Source of the DNA: Marinobacter sp. DY40_1A1 | GTDB lineage: Bacteria; Pseudomonadota; Gammaproteobacteria; Pseudomonadales; Oleiphilaceae | DNA: 64,000 nt | Assembly: GCF_016597815.1 (NCBI RefSeq) | Contig: NZ_VCHA01000004.1 | Coordinates: 310,001-374,000, forward strand | Direction: 5' to 3' | Shown here: in pieces, positions 16,579-23,450 of the stretch | How positions within the stretch are numbered: position 1 is the first letter of the stretch | Layout: every line of letters starts with the position of its first letter | Notes under the pieces: generated by a model | Told to the model about the DNA's origin: nothing | The model's input: the letters and a program-made list of their open reading frames with translations, nothing else | Database searches by the model: none | Made by a program: the position numbers and the translations under genes

Positions 16579-17244
16579 ATGACAAAGCAAACCGTTTTGC
16601 TGCTGGCAGGGTGCCTGCTGCTCACCCCTGCGCTGGCAGAAGAATTAACGGTACGAATTCAGATCACCGACGGCACGGGCCCGGTAACAGGTGCGGTGGT
16701 GTTCACGCAAGATAGCAGCCGCGCGGCCCCCATTCAGACAGAAGTGGTTCAGAAAGATCGCATGTTTCACCCCCACGTGCTGATCATACCCACCGGTTCC
16801 AAAGTAGACTTCCCGAACCGGGACAACACTCAGCACCATGTGTATTCCTTCTCGCCGGCAAAGCCCTTTAATCTTGAACTCTACGCGGGCAAGCCTGAGG
16901 CCCCGGTTGTATTTGACCAGCCAGGCATTGTCGAGCTGGGCTGCAATATTCACGACCATATGCAGGCGTTCATTGTGGTGGCAGACACCCGCGCCATCGG
17001 GCAAACCAACGAGCAGGGCGAGGTAAGCCTCCTACTCGATTTTGGCTCCGCTCCGGCACCCGGCGCACTTGACCTGAATATCTGGCACCCCCGTTTGCCA
17101 GACAACACAAGGCCGGTGATCCGGGAAATCGATGTCACCAGTCTGGCGGGCGTTTCCACAACATCCATCCCCATTGAGCTAGACCCGGAGCCACGGCATG
17201 ATGGCCCTCTGGATCACCTTCAGAAACGCTTTCAGGAGCTTTGA
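16579..17244 (+). CDS. Exported cupredoxin-like protein (methylamine-utilisation/MauL-like annotation family)
   Basis: The 221-residue protein has a signal peptide (cleavage near ALA-EE, residue 20). A blue-copper fold is suggested by a complete type 1 set: His86 or His87 in NTQHHVYSF, then Cys122, His125 and Met128 in GCNIHDHM. Similar proteins are often labelled methylamine utilization protein without evidence for that pathway; there are no methylamine dehydrogenase genes here. About 90 residues follow the copper domain (DLNIWHPRLP...). The stop overlaps the next start as TGATG, so it is coupled to the GGDEF/EAL gene. A periplasmic electron carrier or copper-sensing partner is inference. 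Confidence 0.82.
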   Translation: MTKQTVLLLAGCLLLTPALAEELTVRIQITDGTGPVTGAVVFTQDSSRAAPIQTEVVQKDRMFHPHVLIIPTGSKVDFPNRDNTQHHVYSFSPAKPFNLELYAGKPEAPVVFDQPGIVELGCNIHDHMQAFIVVADTRAIGQTNEQGEVSLLLDFGSAPAPGALDLNIWHPRLPDNTRPVIREIDVTSLAGVSTTSIPIELDPEPRHDGPLDHLQKRFQEL

Positions 17245-19598
17245 TGGGCCGCTTGGCTAACCGCATCGGATTCCGCGGCCGTCTGGTTACAGCCATGGTC
17301 GCGTTGGTGGCTCTGGTCAGCCTGTTGATCGGTGCACTCTTGATGGTGTACCTGTTCGAAGATGAAAAAAGCAGAGCCCTGGAACAGCTCACCATAGCCG
17401 AGCGTTTGACCAACGAAGTAATCGCCCGCCGCACCGATCTGGAACTCTCCCGGTTGAACGTGGTTGTGCGTGATTTCGGCTTTCGCTCTGCCATCGCCAG
17501 CCGCGACCCGGCCACACTCAGCAGCGCTCTGGAAAACCATAGTGGCCGCGCCGGGGCAGATTTCGCATTATTACTGGACCAACGAGGCGAGCTTCTGGCA
17601 TCCACCCTGCGCCGGGATCTGCCGGACATTGCCCCCTCACAACTCACCAATGCCCGCCAAAACGGCTCTGGCCGCTCACTCCTGGCCATTGACCAGCGTG
17701 GCTATGAAGTACTGACTGTTCCGGTTGAGGCGCCAGGGCTACGGGCATGGTTGGTGGCGGGGTTTGAGCTTGATCAGGACTTGGCAGACATCATTGCCAG
17801 GCTCAGTGGCAGCTCCATCATTTTCCGCACAAGCGCAGACAGCCCAAGTGGCTTCACCAGTTTTGCGGCATCATCGGATATCAACAGCGCCATGGACCCT
17901 GCATTACTCCAATCGGCAGGTGGTCACAATTTCATCGAAAGCGCTCGCTATTTTACACGCACACTCAATCTCGGTGCCTCCAGACAAGGTGCCTTTGAGG
18001 CTATCCTGATGATCAGCCGGGAAGCTAGCCTGCAGAATTACTACAGCCGGGCTCTTGAAATAGCTCTGCTGGTGGCGGCGATTATGGTGTTTGCCACCGT
18101 TCTTGCACTGCTGGTGGCACGCTATCTGGGCAGGCCAGTGTTGCAGCTTGCCCAGTACGCCCGCGCCGTGGGGCAGGGGCTAAACCCGCACGCGCCAAAC
18201 ATCCGAACCGGCGGTGAACTCCTGCAGCTACGGGATACCTTGAGGGATACCCTGGCCCAGCTCAGCCGGCGCGAAGCCGAAATCCGCCATGCTGCAACCC
18301 ATGATGAAGTAACCGGGCTCGGGAACCGTAATGCCTTGATGCACATGGCGACGGAAGGCTTCCGGACAGGACAACCTTGTAGTCTGATAGGGCTGCGTGT
18401 GAACGATCTTTCAGACATCAACGATACCCTCGGCATTGAATTCGGCGACAAAGTGCTACTTGGCCTGTCGCAACGGCTGCGGGACGAACTCTCCGATGCC
18501 CACCATATCGCACGAACCGGTGGCGGTGAATTTCTGGCATTGCTGCCAGCGTGCAGCCCGGAGGCTTTGGATCAAAGAGCGAAGGGCCTGCACGCCAGCG
18601 CGGAATCACCTCTGAATGTTGATAGCACGCCGTTTTCACTACGTACCACCCTGATATCCATGCAACTGCCCAACGACGCGTCTAATACAAATGAGCTGAG
18701 GCGCCGTGTGAACCTGACATTCGAGCAAGCCGTGCAACAGGGCAGCGCGATCACACGTTACGAACCAGGCCAGGACGAAAACCACCTGCGCGAGCTCAAA
18801 TTGATTTCCGACCTGCACAGCGCCATCCGCAACAATGGCCTGCACATGAACTACCAGCCCAAGCTGGACAACCACACAGGCAAGTTGCTTCAGGTGGAAG
18901 CACTGGTGCGCTGGATACATCCGGAGCTGGGCTTTATCTCGCCGGAAGAATTCATCTTTCTGGCAGAACAGTCTGGCCAGATCCACGAGCTGACGGATCA
19001 TATTTTACAACGGGTGGCCGATGAGGCCCGCGCCTGGTTCCACGGGGGCCTGGATGCGGGTGTGGCGATCAATCTTTCCGCAATGGATCTGACCAGGCCG
19101 GGGCTGGCCGAACGCGTAGCCCGAACCTTCGCAGACTGGCACCACAGCATGGATCGCATCACGCTTGAGGTCACAGAAAGCGCACTGATGGACGACCCGG
19201 TAGAAGCCATGGCAACGTTAAATCGCCTGCGGGATCTGGGCGTTACGCTGTCCGTTGACGATTTTGGCACCGGCTACTCTTCGCTGTCCCAGCTACGTAA
19301 ACTGCCGGTTCAGGAGCTGAAAATCGACAAATCCTTTGTTTTGAAGCTGAATGCTGAACCTCAGGACCAGTTGATTGTGAAATCCACCATCGACATGGCC
19401 CACGGCCTTGGCTTGAAGGTGGTCGCAGAAGGTATCGAGAACCTGGAAACCTGGAAGCTGCTGCAGTCCTGGGGCTGCAACGTAGGCCAGGGCTTTTTCC
19501 TTAGCCGCCCGGTTTCCAGGGCTGACCTTATGCAGACAGCCGCTAGTCTTTTGGAGCGCCAGCACGAGCTGGCCGATATGTCTCAGGAGCATTCTTAA
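17244..19598 (+). CDS. Membrane sensor with degenerate GGDEF and intact EAL domain
   Basis: The 784-residue protein has a membrane helix at about 15-38, a periplasmic sensor region to about 275, a second helix (LEIALLVAAIMVFATVLALLVARYLG), a HAMP-like linker, then GGDEF and EAL domains. The GGDEF active site is altered to GGGEF and its metal-binding strand reads RVNDLSDIND, so cyclase activity is unlikely. The EAL domain keeps VEALVRW, EVTES, DDFGTGYSSL and KIDKSFV, so c-di-GMP phosphodiesterase activity is expected. ATG 17244 overlaps the cupredoxin stop by one base, with AGGAG five bases upstream. The coupling suggests that the cupredoxin or its redox state informs the sensor. Confidence 0.9.
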   Translation: MGRLANRIGFRGRLVTAMVALVALVSLLIGALLMVYLFEDEKSRALEQLTIAERLTNEVIARRTDLELSRLNVVVRDFGFRSAIASRDPATLSSALENHSGRAGADFALLLDQRGELLASTLRRDLPDIAPSQLTNARQNGSGRSLLAIDQRGYEVLTVPVEAPGLRAWLVAGFELDQDLADIIARLSGSSIIFRTSADSPSGFTSFAASSDINSAMDPALLQSAGGHNFIESARYFTRTLNLGASRQGAFEAILMISREASLQNYYSRALEIALLVAAIMVFATVLALLVARYLGRPVLQLAQYARAVGQGLNPHAPNIRTGGELLQLRDTLRDTLAQLSRREAEIRHAATHDEVTGLGNRNALMHMATEGFRTGQPCSLIGLRVNDLSDINDTLGIEFGDKVLLGLSQRLRDELSDAHHIARTGGGEFLALLPACSPEALDQRAKGLHASAESPLNVDSTPFSLRTTLISMQLPNDASNTNELRRRVNLTFEQAVQQGSAITRYEPGQDENHLRELKLISDLHSAIRNNGLHMNYQPKLDNHTGKLLQVEALVRWIHPELGFISPEEFIFLAEQSGQIHELTDHILQRVADEARAWFHGGLDAGVAINLSAMDLTRPGLAERVARTFADWHHSMDRITLEVTESALMDDPVEAMATLNRLRDLGVTLSVDDFGTGYSSLSQLRKLPVQELKIDKSFVLKLNAEPQDQLIVKSTIDMAHGLGLKVVAEGIENLETWKLLQSWGCNVGQGFFLSRPVSRADLMQTAASLLERQHELADMSQEHS

Positions 19599-20509
19599 TG
19601 ACGCGCCTTGTTGCACAACCTATTAAAAAACTGTGGACCGGAACGCTTGTGCCGTTGATGGCTCTTGGGCTTCTGGTTTCTCCCGCGGTTATGGCCGATG
19701 TGGGTAGCCGCATCTGGGCAACCGGCGGCGTCACAACCATAGAAGGCAGCGCGGGCGGCGGCCTGGTGCCCTGGGCCATGCTTGGAAGCTACGCCAGTGA
19801 CGAAGAGTGGGGCGGCACTCTGGCCCTCAGCCGCGCCGAGGTCGACGACTACAGCTTGGCTGTTACTGGTGCTGGCTTGAACTGGAACAATCGGGTTGAA
19901 GTAACCATCGCGCGCCAGACTCTGGATCTGGACAGCCTGGTATTCACCCTGAAAAACGGCTTCGGGCTGGAACAGGATGAACTAAACCAGGATATTTTTG
20001 GTGTGAAGGTGCGGTTGGCTGGCGATGTTCTCTACAGCCCCTGGGGGCAGTGGTCAGCGGGTGTACAACACAAGCGACAACGGGATTTCACCGTGCCAAA
20101 CGCCATCGGCGCCCGGGACGACAACGGCACCGATGTGTACTTCTCTGGCTCCAAAGTATTTTTTGCCGCTGTATTTGGCCGTAACCTTCTGGTGAACGGC
20201 ACTTTACGGGGCACCCGAGCCAATCAGGGCGGGTTGCTGGGTTTTGGCGGCGACTTGAACAACGGCTATGAAATAATGGCAGAAGCCGGTGTTGGCGTAT
20301 TTATTAACCGACAATGGCTGGTGGGAGCCGAGTACCGACAAAAGCCCGACAACCTGAGCTTTGCCCGCGAAGACGACTGGTGGGATATGTTTATTGCCTG
20401 GGTGCCGGATCGCCGCCTGGCGGTCACAGCTGCATTTGTGAACCTTGGCGAGATCGCCACCCTGGAAGACCAGCAGGGTATTTATCTGTCTTTGCAGGGG
20501 AGTTTCTGA
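19598..20509 (+). CDS. DUF3034-family outer-membrane beta-barrel protein
   Basis: The 303-residue protein has a signal peptide (LLVSPAVMA, cleavage near residue 31). The opening RIWATGGVTTIEGSAGGGLVPWA, which I recall as characteristic of DUF3034, is followed by alternating strands ending in a terminal phenylalanine (LSLQGSF), as expected for an outer-membrane barrel. Motifs such as GLLGFGGD and YRQKPDNL also fit. The function is unknown. It starts at TAATG overlapping the upstream EAL stop, and the hemoglobin lipoprotein starts two bases after its stop. From memory, DUF3034 genes often neighbour truncated hemoglobin genes. Confidence 0.85.
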   Translation: MTRLVAQPIKKLWTGTLVPLMALGLLVSPAVMADVGSRIWATGGVTTIEGSAGGGLVPWAMLGSYASDEEWGGTLALSRAEVDDYSLAVTGAGLNWNNRVEVTIARQTLDLDSLVFTLKNGFGLEQDELNQDIFGVKVRLAGDVLYSPWGQWSAGVQHKRQRDFTVPNAIGARDDNGTDVYFSGSKVFFAAVFGRNLLVNGTLRGTRANQGGLLGFGGDLNNGYEIMAEAGVGVFINRQWLVGAEYRQKPDNLSFAREDDWWDMFIAWVPDRRLAVTAAFVNLGEIATLEDQQGIYLSLQGSF

Positions 20510-20511
20510 TC

Positions 20512-20961
20512 ATGGGCCTGCGCATAACGAAGACAACCATTGCCGCACTTTTAATCACAACAGGGCTTGTTCTGGGCGGCTGCCAGAGCCTTCAGCATGA
20601 ACCGGATAACCGCCTTTATATGCAACTCGGTGAACGCTCCGGGATTGCCGATGTGGTAGAAGATTTGCTCTACCTGATTGTGGCTGACGAACGCATTAAC
20701 CATCAGTTCAAAGGCATGAACGTTGCCCAGTTCCATCGCAACCTGACTGACCAGCTGTGTGAGCTTAGTGGCGGTCCTTGCACCTACACCGGGCGGGAAA
20801 TGCGAGAGTTGCATGCGGATATGGGGGTCACAGCGACTCAGTTTAATGCGCTGGCAGAAAACCTTATTCTGGCTATGGAAAAAAACCGGATACCCACTGC
20901 TGCTCAAAATCAGCTGATTAAACGGCTTTTGCCAATGTACCCGGACATCAGGCATCTTTAA
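20512..20961 (+). CDS. Lipoprotein group 1 truncated hemoglobin
   Basis: The 149-residue protein starts with a lipoprotein signal (LVLGGC, lipid-anchored Cys24), followed by a truncated globin: RLYMQLGERSGIADVVEDLL, then CELSGGPCTYTGREM and ELHADMG with the likely proximal His101. Export as a lipoprotein is unusual for globins, which are normally cytoplasmic. By eye, the usual B9-B10 Phe-Tyr pair is replaced in EDLLYLIVAD, so ligand chemistry may differ. Two cysteines (83 and 90) flank SGGP. It is two bases downstream of the DUF3034 gene. Oxygen or NO sensing or detoxification at the membrane is inference. Confidence 0.87.
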   Translation: MGLRITKTTIAALLITTGLVLGGCQSLQHEPDNRLYMQLGERSGIADVVEDLLYLIVADERINHQFKGMNVAQFHRNLTDQLCELSGGPCTYTGREMRELHADMGVTATQFNALAENLILAMEKNRIPTAAQNQLIKRLLPMYPDIRHL

Positions 20962-21002
20962 CAACCACCAAGAGCCACTGCCGCCATAGGGAAGAGCACA
21001 GA

Positions 21003-21233
21003 ATGACTGAAAAAAAGATCGAGATCCGGCCTGGCCGCTACCGCCACTATAAAGGCATGGATTACGAAGTAATCGATATTGCCCGTCACAGCGAAACCGA
21101 AGAGAAGCTGGTGGTTTATCGCTGCCTGTATGGCGACTACAGCCTGTGGGTGCGCCCGCTCAGCATGTTCCGGGAAACGGTAAACGTGGCGGGCGAGCAG
21201 GTTCCGCGTTTTGCCCGGATTGATAAGGACTGA
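21003..21233 (+). CDS. DUF1653 domain protein
   Basis: The 76-residue protein matches DUF1653: a small domain opening PGRYRHYKGMDYEVIDIARHSET, then VVYRCLYGDYSLWVRPLSMF, where the PLSMF end is typical. It is predicted to be soluble and beta-rich; its function is unknown. It lies 41 bases after the hemoglobin gene on the same strand and may be co-transcribed with it, although DUF1653 genes occur in many contexts. AAGAGC/GAGC-like purines precede the ATG. Confidence 0.85.
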   Translation: MTEKKIEIRPGRYRHYKGMDYEVIDIARHSETEEKLVVYRCLYGDYSLWVRPLSMFRETVNVAGEQVPRFARIDKD

Positions 21234-21348
21234 CGGTTACACAAGTCTTTTGACTCAGCTGGCCAATTACTGCACATTACCGCGTTTTCATAATGCCAGC
21301 CTTCGCGATAGGGCCGGATAATCCACCACGCGTACTCGGAGTTTTCCC

Positions 21349-22671
21349 ATGAATGCCGTCGTTGCCGCGGTGCTGATCATGCTCGTGCTGAGTTTGGCCC
21401 GCATCCACGTTGTTGTTGCCCTTATCGTAGGTGCCGTATCTGGCGGCCTGATTGCGGGACTGTCCCTTGAAGCCACCATTGCGGCCTTTAATAACGGCTT
21501 GGGCGGCGGTGCCACAGTTGCTCTTTCGTACGCCACCCTCGGTGCCTTCGCCGTTGCCATAGGCAAATCCGGCCTGGCCCACGCGCTGGCAGACAAAACC
21601 CTGGCCATGGTCGGCCAACAGGAAAACAGCGCTGCGGCTAAAAGCGTGCGTTACATGATTATTGGTGTGCTGGTGCTGATTGCCCTGTCGTCACAGAACA
21701 TATTGCCGATCCACATCGCGTTCATTCCGCTGGTTGTTCCGCCCATGCTGTACGTGATGGCCAAGCTGAAAATGGACCGCCGGCTCGTAGCCTGTGCGCT
21801 CACCTTCGGTTTGATCACGCCCTACATGTTCCTGCCCATCGGCTTCGGCGGCATTTACCTGAATGACATTCTGATGGCCAAAATCAGCACCAACGGCGGT
21901 GAAACAGAAGGCCTGAGCGTAATGCACGCCATGGCTCTGCCTGCCTTGGGCATGCTCTGCGGCCTGCTGGTTGCGGTTTTCTTCACCTACCGCGGTGACC
22001 GTGAATACGATCTGGAAGCCATCACTCGTACCGAACGCGTAAACGTATCCTACAGCTCCGGCACATTGTTCATGGCTGTTGTCGCCATTGTGGCTGCCTT
22101 CGTGGTTCAGCTTTGGCTGGAATCCATGATCCTCGGTGCTCTGGCAGGCTTCCTGCTGTTCAACCTCTCTGGCGTGGTTAAGTGGAAAGAAGCTGACGAC
22201 CTGTTTACTGAAGGCATGAAAATGCTGGCCATGATCGGCTTCATCATGATCGCTGCGTCTGGTTTTGCGGAAGTAATGCGGGAAACCGGCGAAATCGCCA
22301 CGCTGGTACAAAGCTCTGTAGACATCATCGGCAACAACAAGCCCATGGCCGCTCTGCTGATGCTGCTGGTAGGCCTGATGATCACCATGGGCATCGGTTC
22401 ATCCTTCTCCACCATCCCCATCATCGCCGCTCTCTACGTGCCTCTGGCTCTGGAAATGGGCTTCAGCTCCCTAGCCATCGTTGCCCTCGTCGGCACCGCC
22501 GGCGCCCTGGGTGATGCCGGCTCCCCAGCCTCCGACTCAACCCTCGGCCCCACCGCCGGCCTGAACGTAGACGGCCAGCACAACCACATCTGGGATTCTG
22601 TAGTGCCCACGTTCTTGCACTATAACCTGCCACTGCTTGGGTTTGGGTGGTTGGCGGCTATGGTTCTTTAA
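21349..22671 (+). CDS. Na+/H+ antiporter-family permease (NhaC/YuiF-like)
   Basis: This 440-residue protein with about eleven hydrophobic segments fits the Na+/H+ antiporter superfamily of the YuiF/COG2056 type. It contains GGGATVALSYATLGAFAVAIGKSG and, near the C-terminus, GTAGALGDAGSPASDSTLGPT, a conserved loop in the family. Some relatives are amino acid (histidine) transporters rather than antiporters, so the substrate is uncertain. ATG 21349 has GGAG eight bases upstream. Downstream lies a 471-base tract with two palindromic repeats. Confidence 0.83.
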   Translation: MNAVVAAVLIMLVLSLARIHVVVALIVGAVSGGLIAGLSLEATIAAFNNGLGGGATVALSYATLGAFAVAIGKSGLAHALADKTLAMVGQQENSAAAKSVRYMIIGVLVLIALSSQNILPIHIAFIPLVVPPMLYVMAKLKMDRRLVACALTFGLITPYMFLPIGFGGIYLNDILMAKISTNGGETEGLSVMHAMALPALGMLCGLLVAVFFTYRGDREYDLEAITRTERVNVSYSSGTLFMAVVAIVAAFVVQLWLESMILGALAGFLLFNLSGVVKWKEADDLFTEGMKMLAMIGFIMIAASGFAEVMRETGEIATLVQSSVDIIGNNKPMAALLMLLVGLMITMGIGSSFSTIPIIAALYVPLALEMGFSSLAIVALVGTAGALGDAGSPASDSTLGPTAGLNVDGQHNHIWDSVVPTFLHYNLPLLGFGWLAAMVL

Positions 22672-22727
22672 TTTTGGAGTTAGCCTTCCTTTCTCGTAGC
22701 CTGCTGGTTTTGGGGGCTACGAGGTCA

Positions 22728-22802
22728 CGGTGGGTCTTTTCTTCTGGAAAAAAGGAACTCGCTGCGCTCAGACATCTTTTTTCCGCCAGAAAAGACCCAC
22801 CG
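22728..22802. repeat. Palindromic repeat element, copy 2 (inverted orientation)
   Basis: The outer arms CGGTGGGTCTTTTCT and AGAAAAGACCCACCG pair perfectly over 15 bases. A three-base mismatch (tct/gcc) follows, then an inner stem GGAAAAAAG around a loop whose reverse complement is ATGTCTGAGCGCAGCGAGTT, the same as copies 1 and 3. Only the distal arm sequence differs from the other copies. It lies 57 bases after the antiporter stop. Confidence 0.85.
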
Positions 22803-23012
22803 CACCCTCCAGGCACACAGGACAGATATCGCTAGGGAAAAATGGAGAGAGGGGAAGCATTCCTGTCAGTATTTCTAGTGTTGCCAGCTCCGAATATGAG
22901 AAACCATAGTCTGGAATTTGAAATCTAGAATCTGAAATCCAAACCGTACCGAACGATTTGAACGTCCTTATCTTTTAACCCGAGTTGCCCTCGTAGTATG
23001 AACAAGAGGACG

Positions 23013-23090
23013 TGGGGAGATGTTTTTCTGCCGGGAAAAAAATGTCTGAGCGCAGCGAGTTCTTTTTTCCCAGAAGAAAAATATATCGCC
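23013..23090. repeat. Palindromic repeat element, copy 3
   Basis: The inner stem GGGAAAAAA/TTTTTTCCC surrounds ATGTCTGAGCGCAGCGAGTT, flanked by a three-base mismatch (gcc/aga) and an outer arm ATGTTTTTCT/AGAAAAATAT containing one G-T pair; pairing beyond this is partial. The orientation is the same as copy 1. It lies 53 bases past the stop of the minus-strand yheV-type gene, i.e. at its 3' end. Confidence 0.8.
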
Positions 23091-23142
23091 GCGGCCTCGA
23101 TCCCCGCTAAGCCAGCAGGCTACAAGTCTTAATCTTTAATCC

Positions 23143-23394
23143 CTAGTCCTCAGACCCAGCCTTAAAGAAAACAACCTGCTTAACCGTATGATCATCAGTG
23201 TTATCACGCTGATTAACCCGAGTTTCCAGTTCAGCATTCTCAGGCACCTCAACATCCGAAATGGCATCGGTAAAACCACAAGCCACGCACTCGCGAATCT
23301 GCTCACCGGCATCGTCGGTAAACATCTTGATCTTGTCCATCTCCGCGCAGCGGGGACACACTGCACCGGCTATAAAACGCTTTGGGGTCGCCAT
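23143..23394 (-). CDS. yheV: YheV-family zinc-ribbon protein
   Basis: The 83-residue protein has two CXXC knuckles, Cys13/Cys16 (VCPRC) and Cys36/Cys39 (ECVACG), forming a probable zinc ribbon, and a charged C-terminal tail. The opening MATPKRFIAGAVCPRCAEMD is typical of the YheV family, whose function is unknown. ATG 23392-23394 has GGAG seven bases upstream; the open frame further upstream is not needed. It follows prlC by 56 bases on the same strand, a pairing I recall from related genomes. Confidence 0.88.
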   Translation of the reverse strand: MATPKRFIAGAVCPRCAEMDKIKMFTDDAGEQIRECVACGFTDAISDVEVPENAELETRVNQRDNTDDHTVKQVVFFKAGSED

Positions 23395-23450
23395 AACGTA
23401 ACTCCAGAATAGGTCTCCGGTGGCTGTAACAACCACCGGAGAGAATTGGA

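Larger units (their letters stand above)
22672..23142. other. Intergenic tract between convergent genes, holding two palindromic repeats
   Basis: These 471 bases separate the convergent antiporter gene and the yheV-type gene. They hold repeat copies 2 and 3 (listed separately), about 210 bases apart and in opposite orientation. The stretch between them (22803-23012) is A/T-rich, has no convincing gene and includes short near-repeats such as GGAATTTGAAATCTAGAATC. I see no tRNA, promoter or conventional T-tailed terminator here; the palindromes may serve as terminators. Confidence 0.6.
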
